Part shown: positions 1 to 9,120 of the stretch, piece after piece | How positions within the stretch are numbered: position 1 is the first letter of the stretch | Layout of the letters: every line of letters begins with the position of its first letter | NCBI GenBank assembly: GCA_026134025.1 | Contig: JAOQII010000007.1 | Span: forward strand, 1 to 49,483 | From: Candidatus Syntropharchaeum sp. | GTDB taxonomy: Archaea > Halobacteriota > Syntropharchaeia > Syntropharchaeales > Syntropharchaeaceae | Direction: 5' to 3' | Length of the DNA: 49,483 nucleotides | The notes under the pieces: model-generated | The model's database searches: none | The model's input: only the letters and a program-made list of their open reading frames with translations | What the model was told of the DNA's origin: nothing | Made by a program: the position numbers and the translations under genes

Positions 1-2
1 CG

Positions 3-131
3 GGAGGCAGCTTAGCGATAGCTATTGTCAAATTAAGGATTAGAGGGGGATTAAAGGGAGATCTGGTGTTAGCGGCATTTATTCATGAGAGGGAGTTTGT
101 TTTAAGTTTTGACTGGTGTGGGGAGGGGTAA
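3..131 (+). CDS. 3'-terminal fragment of an ORF running off the left edge (GGSLAIAIVKLRIRGGLKGDLVLAAFIHEREFVLSFDWCGEG*), unknown product
   Basis: Open frame from position 3 to TAA at 129-131; not in the ORF track because it has no start in the window. Confidence 0.35.
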   Translation, partial: GGSLAIAIVKLRIRGGLKGDLVLAAFIHEREFVLSFDWCGEG

Positions 132-170
132 ATCAAAATACTCTTAAGTGATCGGTGGGCAGCTTCTTTT

Positions 171-443
171 TTAAATATCCCAATCTCCCCTTTGCGCTGC
201 TTCTGCTGCTACTTCAAGAAGTTTCTGGAATAACTCGTTTGCATCTCGCTTGAATCGGGGTGCATGTTTTGCCACCTTTTTGCCAAAATTAGCCATGCAA
301 CTTCCACCTCCAGTTGAATCCCCGGTTCCTATCTGGCAGTAAAGTGAGAATTGTGCATCCACTCTCAGATCTTCCAGAATCTTTTCATCCTCAGGACTCA
401 AAACAGGTTTCTTCTCCCTTATCCATTCCTCAAGGTTTCTCAT
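171..443 (-). CDS. Conserved-looking small hypothetical protein (MRNLEEWIREKKPVLSPEDEKILEDLRVDAQ...)
   Basis: In-frame ATG at 443 is preceded on the minus strand by GAGGTGA, so likely the true start of ORF 171..545; last gene of the minus-strand operon. Confidence 0.6.
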   Translation of the reverse strand: MRNLEEWIREKKPVLSPEDEKILEDLRVDAQFSLYCQIGTGDSTGGGSCMANFGKKVAKHAPRFKRDANELFQKLLEVAAEAAQRGDWDI

Positions 444-450
444 TATCACC

Positions 451-729
451 TCACCTCTCAACTTTCTTCTCGATTCCCTCAAGCATCTTCTGTACCATCC
501 TGCCCCTCTCACAGATTCCTTCTGCATCATCTCTCGAGGCACCAACGCAGTTTGATAGAAGATCCATTAAGCGATCTGAAAGGTCGAATAGCCCTTCCTC
601 CTCAAGATCGATGAGAAGATCCGATGCTTCCGCGTTGAACCTTCTGCAGAGCGCTCCACCCCCCTCATTGATCACGGATCTGTGGAGTTCGACAAGTTCA
701 AGTACCTGTATCTTTATGTTCTCATTCAT
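451..729 (-). CDS. Small hypothetical protein (92 aa)
   Basis: Overlaps the 3' end of trm56 by 8 nt; same strand and tight spacing as operon. Confidence 0.6.
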   Translation of the reverse strand: MNENIKIQVLELVELHRSVINEGGGALCRRFNAEASDLLIDLEEEGLFDLSDRLMDLLSNCVGASRDDAEGICERGRMVQKMLEGIEKKVER

Positions 730-1246
730 TGATTATAACCTCTTTCCCAACTTGTTTGCCAACAATTCTAATTCGACCACCAAAATCTGCTTCAAGCTCA
801 TTTCCTTGCTGTATTCGATCAAGAAAAACCGCAATCGCAGCAAGTTCTGAGTGAGGCTGATTTGTAATTGCAACATTCCAGTCAGAACGCTCGTAAATAC
901 TAAATGGGACTTTTTCTGCCCCAATTATAACAAGAAGATCCTTTGGACAGTTCCTGATCTCATCCTCAAGGTTCAGGATACTTTCCCCATACATCGTCAG
1001 ATGAACAACAGCACCTTCCCATTCCTTCAGAACGTCCTGCCACCTGCACCCACTCTTTACCCAGAAATCTCCGCCCCAGCGGTATACGACATCACTGATG
1101 CTTTTTTCGACCTCACGATCTTCTGCAGTCAGGATCATCCCTGAAGCACCAAGTGCCCGCGCAGCAAGCCCAATATGTGTTGTAATGCGCTTATCTCGCC
1201 CAATCCTATGCCCGATCCTCAGGATAACAATTCTTTTTCGATTCAT
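722..1246 (-). CDS. trm56: tRNA (cytidine(56)-2'-O)-methyltransferase
   Basis: MNRKRIVILRIGHRIGRDKRITTHIGLAARALGASGMIL... matches the archaeal Trm56 N-terminus as I recognise it. Confidence 0.85.
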   Translation of the reverse strand: MNRKRIVILRIGHRIGRDKRITTHIGLAARALGASGMILTAEDREVEKSISDVVYRWGGDFWVKSGCRWQDVLKEWEGAVVHLTMYGESILNLEDEIRNCPKDLLVIIGAEKVPFSIYERSDWNVAITNQPHSELAAIAVFLDRIQQGNELEADFGGRIRIVGKQVGKEVIINE

Positions 1247-2956
1247 CTATAGTATGTTCTGAATGATCCGTCCATAAGCAGGTCTTGCTACAAGCACTCC
1301 GATCAGAACACCAACGATGATGATGATTGCAAACCCTTTGAGTGCCCCAAATCCCATCCATACAAGCGGGCTCATCGCTATGACGGTGGTTGCAGCAGCC
1401 GCAAATATGATTGCAAATGCACCTTTGAGTCTGCTCAAAAACAGACCCGATGTCGGGATCTTACCCTCACTCAGCACCTCATCTGTGATGATCACAAGGT
1501 GATCGACGCTTGTCCCGATGACAGCAATGATACCTGCGATCGAGGCGAGATCGAGCTGCCAATTAATCAATGATGCAAACCCAAGCAGGATCACAACCTC
1601 ACTCAACATTGTTGCGATCATTGGGAGGACGATCTTTGGCTGTCGATATCTTAAATAAATCACAAGCCCGACGACGAGTATGGCAAGAAGTCCAGCGATT
1701 GCGGTCTGCTGTCTGAACTTTTCTCCAAGCGGCGCAGGGATGCTTATCGGTATGCCAAGTATCTTGACATTAACAGGAAGTGCCCCCGCTCTCAAATGGA
1801 CGAGAAGGACTTTTGCCTCGTTAAATCCCTCATCTCCTGTACCGGTTGATGCCTGAAGACTGTAAACCGGAGACTTGACAATATCCTTTGCAAGCTGATC
1901 AGAGAACGGAGCACTGTAGATGACCTCATCATCCAGTAGCATCACAACCTCGTGGTTTACAGGGTCCTGGACCACGCCGTACTTGAGCGCAGCATCTCTC
2001 AATACCTCTCCACCTTTTACACTTAGATGAAAAGATGCTCCCCATGGTGCATCATCTGTATGCCCGGTCTTTCTTGGTGCGAGGTCAACGGATGCGATCC
2101 CTTCTGACCCATAGAAGACATGCGCCGTGATATTTTCAATCTCATCGAGCTTCATGCCCTTCTGAATTGCACCCGCCCCTTCTGTTGTCTGAATTCTGAT
2201 CTCAAACTTACCTGGCTTTCCAACAACTGCTCTGGCAGTCTCGATATCAACGCCCGGAAGATCGACGAGGATGTACTGATCTCCTACTGTACGCGTGTGA
2301 ATATCCTTGAGTCCGATCGTATTGATCTTATCATCGATCACCTGCTTGGTGATATCACGGGTCTGAGGCGTCACACCCTCGATGAAGATCGGTTTACCCT
2401 CTTTGTCGAGCGCAATTTTTGCACCAACACTGGCAAGCAGACTTTCGAGATCTTCTTTCCTGACCTCATTTCTTATCTCATAGACCTCAAGATCATTGTA
2501 TCTGGTGTATACCACCTCCGTATCAAGCTGCTTCTGGAGGTGGGTTGACATGATCGTCTGAGGGGTTGTCTCGATCGTTACCCTGGAACCTCCTTCAGAT
2601 GGTGAGACTGTTGCATTTCCAAGCCCGAGGTTTGTCATCTCCTCCTGGGTAACGCTTGCAGGGGTTGTGAATGTGATAGATTCATCACTTGATGAGGTTA
2701 TCGTGATCGTGTTATTCAGGAGTTTTTCCATCAGAGCATTAAAAACCGTGTCACGGTCAAAATCGATCCCAACAAGCACACCTTCAAGCTCAAGCTGTAT
2801 CGAAGTTCCTCCGACAAGCTCAAGCCCATATTCCAGATTCGATCCGAAGTGTGGTTCAGGAGTCGTTGAGTAAACAGGGTGTATCGCGATGATCGATGCG
2901 AGAACAAGCAATATCAATGCAACTACCCGCACGTCCTTGAAGATCTCTCCTTTCAT
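1247..2956 (-). CDS. secD: Preprotein translocase/protein-export membrane protein SecD
   Basis: YGLELVGGTSIQLELEG (D1-like motif) and five C-terminal TM helices with IAGIIAVIGTSVDHLVIITDE. Confidence 0.9.
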   Translation of the reverse strand: MKGEIFKDVRVVALILLVLASIIAIHPVYSTTPEPHFGSNLEYGLELVGGTSIQLELEGVLVGIDFDRDTVFNALMEKLLNNTITITSSSDESITFTTPASVTQEEMTNLGLGNATVSPSEGGSRVTIETTPQTIMSTHLQKQLDTEVVYTRYNDLEVYEIRNEVRKEDLESLLASVGAKIALDKEGKPIFIEGVTPQTRDITKQVIDDKINTIGLKDIHTRTVGDQYILVDLPGVDIETARAVVGKPGKFEIRIQTTEGAGAIQKGMKLDEIENITAHVFYGSEGIASVDLAPRKTGHTDDAPWGASFHLSVKGGEVLRDAALKYGVVQDPVNHEVVMLLDDEVIYSAPFSDQLAKDIVKSPVYSLQASTGTGDEGFNEAKVLLVHLRAGALPVNVKILGIPISIPAPLGEKFRQQTAIAGLLAILVVGLVIYLRYRQPKIVLPMIATMLSEVVILLGFASLINWQLDLASIAGIIAVIGTSVDHLVIITDEVLSEGKIPTSGLFLSRLKGAFAIIFAAAATTVIAMSPLVWMGFGALKGFAIIIIVGVLIGVLVARPAYGRIIQNIL

Positions 2957-2957
2957 G

Positions 2958-4160
2958 CTAATTAATCAGCCTGTCACTATAAATATCTTTTTGGGTAACG
3001 CTGTACTTGAAACGTTTCGGGAAATATAGTTCCATCACTGTATCGTTGAAGTATTTATCCGTCATACCTGCGATAAAATCCCGGACGATCTCAGCATTTG
3101 ATGTTTCATCCGCGTACGCTGGGTTTTTATCCTTTATAAGATCGATGTGGTGCTGGAAGATCCTTGAATCCCGTTTATTCTCCTCCAGATCCTCCATGAA
3201 TTCCTCAAAGATCAGCCTGAACATCTTATCGATCTTATCGACTTCTCGCTCAACTGTTGGGTTTTCATAGATCCGTTTGTAGTTGAATTCTTTGAAGGCT
3301 GAAAGCGCACGTGAGACCTCTTCACTCAGTGCGATACAGTCCTTCTCCCAGCTATTCTCGATGACATCGATTATCAGTGTATTCACGATATCCCGATTAT
3401 TATCTCCGATCGTCTCCTGACAGATCTCGGGAAGTTCGTCGCGTTCAATCAACCCAACCATGATCGCATCCTCAAGATCTCTACCGATGTAACTTATCGT
3501 ATCAGCGATCCTGACAACACAGCCCTCAAGTGTCATCGGGAAGTTTCCAGGATCCCCATTGATCATCGACTGAATCTCACTGTCGTGATCATCCCAAGTC
3601 TTACCTCGTTCTGGCTTGATAATCCGTTCATGGATCTCGCCGTTGTGGCAAAGGATGCCATCAAGAACCTGGAGTGTGAGGTTCAACTGTTCGATTCTTT
3701 CAAGTGAGATCACGCTCTGGACGTTGTGGTGAAACTCCCCAATCCCCTGCTTTTTGCATATCGCTGATAATATCTTCTCTCCCTTGTGCCCGAACGGTAC
3801 ATGCCCGATGTCATGCCCAAGTGCGATCGCCTCGATCAGATCCTCATTAAGCCCGAGCGAGCGCCCGATCTGTCTTGCGATCTTTGATACAAGCTGGACG
3901 TGAAGCACTCTGTGGGTTATGTGATCATTCTCAACAAAATAGAAGACCTGTGTCTTGTCGATGTAGCGGGTGTAGGGCGTTGAATGGATGATACGATCAG
4001 TATCTCGTGAGAAAGCTGGACGTATATCATCCTCATCCTCGCTCCTTCTCAAGCCCTCCTCACTTCGTGTAGCACCCATCCTCAGGGACTTTTCTCGCTG
4101 TGTATTGAGATCTCGCATCTTCTCGGATAGATCTTTACGAATCTCTCGCCTCAAGGACAC
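2958..4160 (-). CDS. HD-domain deoxyguanosinetriphosphate triphosphohydrolase-like protein
   Basis: FSRDTDRIIHSTPYTRYIDKTQVF...HITHRVLHVQLVSKIARQIGRSLGLNEDLIEAIALGHDIGHVPFGHKGE (Dgt-like HD motif). Confidence 0.85.
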   Translation of the reverse strand: MSLRREIRKDLSEKMRDLNTQREKSLRMGATRSEEGLRRSEDEDDIRPAFSRDTDRIIHSTPYTRYIDKTQVFYFVENDHITHRVLHVQLVSKIARQIGRSLGLNEDLIEAIALGHDIGHVPFGHKGEKILSAICKKQGIGEFHHNVQSVISLERIEQLNLTLQVLDGILCHNGEIHERIIKPERGKTWDDHDSEIQSMINGDPGNFPMTLEGCVVRIADTISYIGRDLEDAIMVGLIERDELPEICQETIGDNNRDIVNTLIIDVIENSWEKDCIALSEEVSRALSAFKEFNYKRIYENPTVEREVDKIDKMFRLIFEEFMEDLEENKRDSRIFQHHIDLIKDKNPAYADETSNAEIVRDFIAGMTDKYFNDTVMELYFPKRFKYSVTQKDIYSDRLIN

Positions 4161-4186
4161 ACACTCCCCTACCTTTAAGTAATGGT

Positions 4187-4933
4187 ATGCGTCTTAAATG
4201 CCTTATGGTAAGCCGTGAGATCCACGAGATCTTCACATCTTTCCAGGGAGAGGGTTCACTTCTTGGGAGGAGACAGATCTTTATCCGATTCAGAGGATGC
4301 TCGCTCAATTGCTTCTACTGTGACACAAAAAATGCACGCACGAAAGATCTAATGGCATCTCCCACAGATGTCGAAGAGGTGATCAGGAGAATAGAATCGC
4401 TGATAACCCCTGACCTTCACAGCATCTCATTTACGGGTGGCGAGCCGCTCGAATCATGCGACCTCTTGATGGAGCTTGCATCTCGGTGTAAAACGCTTGG
4501 ACTCGCCTGCTATCTCGAGACCGCTGGCGTGGATGCTGATGCCTTCAAAAAGGTTGTAGATCTCTTTGATTATGCTGCTATTGATGTGAAACTTCAAAAT
4601 CACCGGGCGGTATCTACACACGAGGCATGGAGCAGGCTCTATCAAGAGGAGCTTGTATGTATCAGGATCGCTGCTACAGCAGGGCTATACACAATCGTCA
4701 AGATCGTGATTCCCGAGGATACAACGCCCCGGATGATCGCTGATGTATGCCATGATATATCAGAATATGCGATCGATCTAATCCTCCAGCCACTTACAGG
4801 AGGAAAAGCACCCTCGATTGAGCTTTTACTTGAGCTGTCAGCAGTTGCAGGAGCATATCTTAAGAATAGGGTGATGGTGATCCCACAGGTTCACAGATTG
4901 TACAGGGATGGTTCTGGGAGTAGGTTTATGTGA
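4187..4933 (+). CDS. queE: 7-carboxy-7-deazaguanine synthase (radical SAM); start could be ATG 4205
   Basis: EIFTSFQGEGSLLGRRQIFIRFRGCSLNCFYCDT with CX3CX2C cluster and FTGGEPL. Confidence 0.85.
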   Translation: MRLKCLMVSREIHEIFTSFQGEGSLLGRRQIFIRFRGCSLNCFYCDTKNARTKDLMASPTDVEEVIRRIESLITPDLHSISFTGGEPLESCDLLMELASRCKTLGLACYLETAGVDADAFKKVVDLFDYAAIDVKLQNHRAVSTHEAWSRLYQEELVCIRIAATAGLYTIVKIVIPEDTTPRMIADVCHDISEYAIDLILQPLTGGKAPSIELLLELSAVAGAYLKNRVMVIPQVHRLYRDGSGSRFM

Positions 4934-4984
4934 TCCCTTCTTTTCATCAAAATCTTTAATAAGTACTAAACCCTACTTCACGCA

Positions 4985-5635
4985 ATGGATGAAAAGAATC
5001 TGCTTCATATAATCGGGCTTATTTTGCTTTATCTTATCGTGGGATCTGGTATCTATGCTATATTTTACATCCTCCCCCCGGAGGCTACAGGGTTCACGGA
5101 ATATCGCATATTATTTTTTCACCTGCCATGTTCAATCATCTCATACGTCTCCTTCACGATAACACTTATCGCGAGCGTGCTGTATCTCTGGAAACGAGAA
5201 GAGCGGTGGGATGAGCTTGCCTCAGCTTCTGTCAGGATAGGTCTCGTATTCATCACGCTTGCAACCGTGACTGGTGCGATCTTCTCGAATGTTGAGTGGG
5301 GGAGGTACTGGAACTGGGATCCGAAGCAGACAACAACACTCATTTTATGGTTTGTCTATGCGGCATATCTCACACTTAGATCCTCGATCGAGAACCCTGA
5401 GGCGAGAGCACGGATTTCTTCGATTCTTGGGATATTCGGGTATTTCACGATTCCGTTAACCTATTTTTCAACCAGGATCTGGGCAAGCTCGCTCCATCCA
5501 CCAGGATCGGCTACACTTGACCCTGTAATGAAGAATGTCCTCATTCTGATGATATCTGGATTTCTGATATTTTACTTCTACCTAATCTCGTACGAAGTTC
5601 GTCTAAAGAGGTTGAATGAGGTGATCAATAGATGA
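4985..5635 (+). CDS. ccmC: Heme exporter/cytochrome c biogenesis protein CcmC-like
   Basis: Multi-TM protein with the tryptophan-rich WGRYWNWDPKQT heme-handling motif. Confidence 0.85.
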   Translation: MDEKNLLHIIGLILLYLIVGSGIYAIFYILPPEATGFTEYRILFFHLPCSIISYVSFTITLIASVLYLWKREERWDELASASVRIGLVFITLATVTGAIFSNVEWGRYWNWDPKQTTTLILWFVYAAYLTLRSSIENPEARARISSILGIFGYFTIPLTYFSTRIWASSLHPPGSATLDPVMKNVLILMISGFLIFYFYLISYEVRLKRLNEVINR

Positions 5636-5763
5636 CTGATACTACAGCACTTTTTGCGGTCTCGCTGCTCTTCTGGACGGGGATTACACTCTACCTTGTC
5701 TATCTGCATCTGAAGCTTAGAGGCGCCGAGAGAAAGGTTCAGAGGTATGAAAGCGATCGTTGA
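5632..5763 (+). CDS. 43-aa single-TM protein, CcmD-like
   Basis: ATGA overlap with ccmC stop; MTDTTALFAVSLLFWTGITLYLVYLHLKLRGAERKVQRYESDR: one TM then basic tail, the CcmD layout. Not in supplied ORF track (too short). Confidence 0.65.
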   Translation: MTDTTALFAVSLLFWTGITLYLVYLHLKLRGAERKVQRYESDR

Positions 5764-6703
5764 AGCCCCTTCCCGTCTCCATTTAACGCTCATTGACCTG
5801 AACGGCGATCTTGGGAGGATTGATGGGGGGATCGGGGTTGCCCTCAATCGACCATCCCTCAGGGTGGAGGTTGAAGAGGCCAGCGAAGATCAGATATCGA
5901 AAGATCTTCTCCCGATTCTGGATCGCATCCGCTCAAAAGTTAACCCCGATAGTCGCTACCGGGTTGAACTCACAGAACCGCTCCCTGCTCATGTGGGTCT
6001 TGGGTCAAGGACACAGACCTCACTTTCGATCGCAAAGGCGATAAGTATAATTGAAGGGTTTGATTATAACGCTTCTGAGCTTGCAAAAATCGTTAAGCGG
6101 GGCGGGACGTCGGGGATCGGGATTGCAGCATTTGAGAATGGGGGTTTCATACTCGATGGCGGACATTCAAGAAGAGTTAAACCAGATTTTCTCCCATCCC
6201 GTGCCTCAGATGCTCCTCCTCCACCGATACTCTTTCAGCATCCGCTCCCAGAGGACTGGTACTTTGTTATCGTAATCCCGGACGTGAACCGTGGCGCTCA
6301 TGGAAGAAGAGAGGTGAATGTATTCCAGGAGTTCTGTCCGATTGCAGCGCATGACGTGGAGAGGCTAACGAGAATTATTTTGATGGAGATTCTTCCTGCC
6401 GTCATAGAAGGTGAGATTGAGCCATTTGGAAAGGGAATAACCGCCATCCAGGATACAGGATTCAAGAAGATCGAGTGTAGTCTTCAGGATAAGATTGTTA
6501 AAGATCTATTTGAGGTTTTAAAGGCTTCTTCGTATGGTTATGGAATGTCCTCGTTTGGACCTGCGGTCTTTGGGGTCGTGGAGGGTGAAAAAGCCGCAAA
6601 AGATTTGAAAGGCGAGCTTCTGAGATTTCTGGATGAAAGGGGAGTTGAAGGAAAGGTTATCTACTCCAACTCGAATAACAGAGGGCATACTACTTCCTTC
6701 TAA
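5747..6703 (+). CDS. Beta-ribofuranosylaminobenzene 5'-phosphate synthase (methanopterin biosynthesis, GHMP fold)
   Basis: APSRLHLTLIDLNGDLGRIDGGIGVAL... EPLPAHVGLGSRTQTSLSIAKAI; GRHGTSGIG-like motif (KRGGTSGIG). Confidence 0.85.
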   Translation: MKAIVEAPSRLHLTLIDLNGDLGRIDGGIGVALNRPSLRVEVEEASEDQISKDLLPILDRIRSKVNPDSRYRVELTEPLPAHVGLGSRTQTSLSIAKAISIIEGFDYNASELAKIVKRGGTSGIGIAAFENGGFILDGGHSRRVKPDFLPSRASDAPPPPILFQHPLPEDWYFVIVIPDVNRGAHGRREVNVFQEFCPIAAHDVERLTRIILMEILPAVIEGEIEPFGKGITAIQDTGFKKIECSLQDKIVKDLFEVLKASSYGYGMSSFGPAVFGVVEGEKAAKDLKGELLRFLDERGVEGKVIYSNSNNRGHTTSF

Positions 6704-8975
6704 GATATACCACCCCAAAAAGCCCGGCCAATATCAGACCGATGACGATAAGCACCACAGACCAGCTCATATGAGGCATTTCTGGTTTTTCACTGATTCC
6801 ATCTGCTACTGCGGTCGCTGTCGGAGTGGCTGAGGCAGTAGCTGTAGGTGTAGGAGTCCAGGCAGGCGTAGATGTTGGCGCTGGAGTAGAAGTCACAATG
6901 GGAGTTGGTACAATAATATTGAACGTATCTGTATCTGTGTGTCCATTTTGATCATCCACCTCCACGGTGTAGGTGCCTGTTACAGCTTCCAGGGTCTCAA
7001 AGACTGCCATGAATCTGCCATTTTTAACTTCAGCGAGCTTTTTTCCAAGATCCATTGTACCATAGACTCTGACCGCAACCGAGTACCCCTCTCTATTTGA
7101 AGATCCTGTTACAACTATATCATCACCGATCACAACATCATCGATCGGATCAAGCTCAACCGAACTCTCCCTAACCTCGATCTCAATCATCTTCATGATG
7201 TCATCGCTTCCAGGTCCTGAGGTTATATCCCTTATTATCGCATCAAGCTCATCCTGCGTCTTTCCGGCTAAGTTCATAAGATCTCCGCCGGCATATCTAT
7301 CCTTTACACCATCAAGAAGATAGGATGATCCTGTTCTACCATAGACCCCATCTTTTCCAGGAACAAGGACAAAGATAAGATATTCTCCCTCGTCTGCATC
7401 ATCCTGAATATCGATCTCAAACGAGAACCTGCTATCTTCATCTGATGTTGATTCGATGTAGTGTGTGATCCCAGTTGGGAGTCCATCGAGACCTGAATCA
7501 GACGGATTCAAACCATCTCCACCACCACCCTCGGGCGAGATCGCAATGAGATCAACAGCATCAAAGCCCGGTGCATAACCTGTGAGCTTCAGTGTATCAC
7601 CGCGTGCGATAAGTGAAGGGTGATCATCCAGACTCAGATCTCCTTCAACCATCGTAACGATACCCATGCCATCCTCACTCAGATCTTTCACATTATCGCC
7701 CACCGCAAGCCCTTCATCGATGAATACGCGAATTTCAATATCACCCTCTACGGCTGTCCCATGTGTCTGGGGCGTTGGAAGTTCCTCACTGAACCTTCCG
7801 CTGCTATCAACCGGGATATCGGTCATGACAACAAGATCGTCGATCGCTATGTCAACCGTATTTCCAGCATTAACTGTCCCGTTGATCCTGAGATCCTCAC
7901 CGATCACACAGGTATCTGGTAGATCCAGAACTGCCTTCTTCTTAACAACCGATACATCCAGAGAATCCATCTCACCACTATTTAGATCCTGAACCTGAAT
8001 CGTGTACGAGCCAGACCTCGTAAAGTAGATTGAGTACACATTCTCACCATCAACATCATCAAGCTCATCCGTGAAAGACCCGATCGTCTCCTCGTGTGGG
8101 TTATCATTGACACCCGGTGGGAATATGGCAAACTCACCACCTCTTCCAACCGAGATGTTTATACTATTATCAGGCGCACCTGTCACGGTCAGCTTGAACC
8201 TCTCAAGTTCTGCAACTTTCTCCCGCTCTGTTTCAAGTTTGATCTCGCTCTTCACGATCTCAAGCTTCTTCACATCGCTCTTCTCTGAGAACCCCCGTGC
8301 GTACTCCTCCTCAGTAAGGATCCTGAACTCATACTCACCAAGATCCCATCCTGTTGTATTTATCAGAAGATCCTCAAGGTGCTCAACATTCACCTGATCG
8401 AAGACCGTTCCATCTGCAGGATTTGTCTTCAATATATCGCCTGTCGGGTTTTTAACCTCAAGCGTCACACCATCATACGGATCGAGTGAGTTTTTGAAAT
8501 CTATCGTGAAACCTGTACCCTGCGGAAGCTTCTTACCAGCGACCGATTTTGTTCCACGCTTGAGATCCAGTTTGAAGGATGTACCTGTGACCTTGATCGT
8601 TGTGGGTTTGCATCCATCACAATCTGCAGTTGCGTTGTACTTACCTGTCTCCATATCTTCAGTTACATCAGTACCGAGCACACCATCGGCGTCCGACTCC
8701 TCGCTCTCATCCTCTGCATCCCCGCTCAATCCCTCAAGGTTTACAATTCCGCAGGGACACCCCGTCTCATTAAAAAAGTGCACCTCCTGACCCTTTATGA
8801 TCGTTGCATCCTCTCCATCAAGATAGACTGTAACATTATCTTGATTCACTCTGAAGTATGTTCCCTGGCTCTCTATCACCTGTGTTTCTGGAATTATGGA
8901 TGCAGATGCCACCATGGGAGTTAACAGTATAAATATTATGATCAAAAGCAATATGGCTCTCTGTACTTTTATCAT
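6690..8975 (-). CDS. Large secreted S-layer/surface-type protein with Thr/Pro-rich stalk and C-terminal TM anchor
   Basis: N-terminal signal peptide; beta-rich repeats; PTPIVTSTPAPTSTPAWTPTPTATASATPTATA stalk; C-term WSVVLIVIGLILAGLFGVVYLRRK. Confidence 0.75.
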   Translation of the reverse strand: MIKVQRAILLLIIIFILLTPMVASASIIPETQVIESQGTYFRVNQDNVTVYLDGEDATIIKGQEVHFFNETGCPCGIVNLEGLSGDAEDESEESDADGVLGTDVTEDMETGKYNATADCDGCKPTTIKVTGTSFKLDLKRGTKSVAGKKLPQGTGFTIDFKNSLDPYDGVTLEVKNPTGDILKTNPADGTVFDQVNVEHLEDLLINTTGWDLGEYEFRILTEEEYARGFSEKSDVKKLEIVKSEIKLETEREKVAELERFKLTVTGAPDNSINISVGRGGEFAIFPPGVNDNPHEETIGSFTDELDDVDGENVYSIYFTRSGSYTIQVQDLNSGEMDSLDVSVVKKKAVLDLPDTCVIGEDLRINGTVNAGNTVDIAIDDLVVMTDIPVDSSGRFSEELPTPQTHGTAVEGDIEIRVFIDEGLAVGDNVKDLSEDGMGIVTMVEGDLSLDDHPSLIARGDTLKLTGYAPGFDAVDLIAISPEGGGGDGLNPSDSGLDGLPTGITHYIESTSDEDSRFSFEIDIQDDADEGEYLIFVLVPGKDGVYGRTGSSYLLDGVKDRYAGGDLMNLAGKTQDELDAIIRDITSGPGSDDIMKMIEIEVRESSVELDPIDDVVIGDDIVVTGSSNREGYSVAVRVYGTMDLGKKLAEVKNGRFMAVFETLEAVTGTYTVEVDDQNGHTDTDTFNIIVPTPIVTSTPAPTSTPAWTPTPTATASATPTATAVADGISEKPEMPHMSWSVVLIVIGLILAGLFGVVYLRRK

Positions 8976-9018
8976 TTACATACGCCTTCCATTATTTTGT
9001 AGAATGGTCTTATACCTC

Positions 9019-9052
9019 TTTATTAATAAGTTTTTTGATTTTAGTAAGATTA
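9019..9052 (-). promoter_or_regulatory. Promoter-like shared motif for the 6690..8975 surface protein gene
   Basis: Minus strand reads TAATCTTACTAAAATCAAAAAACTTATTAATAAA, close to 26509-26541. Confidence 0.6.
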
Positions 9053-9055
9053 AAT

Positions 9056-9085
9056 AAATCATAAACCAAAAACTTTATTAATAAA
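9056..9085 (+). promoter_or_regulatory. Promoter-like shared motif upstream of cohesin gene 9121
   Basis: ...ATAAACCAAAAACTTTATTAATAAAA; core AAAAACTTTATTAAT at 9068-9082. Confidence 0.6.
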
Positions 9086-9120
9086 ATAGATACGTTTAGA
9101 ATTATGATAAGAGGTATGAG

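Noticed and set aside
314-850. 178-aa plus-strand ORF at the left edge
   Set aside because: Ser/Phe-rich antisense over three tightly packed minus-strand genes with good overlaps and an RBS
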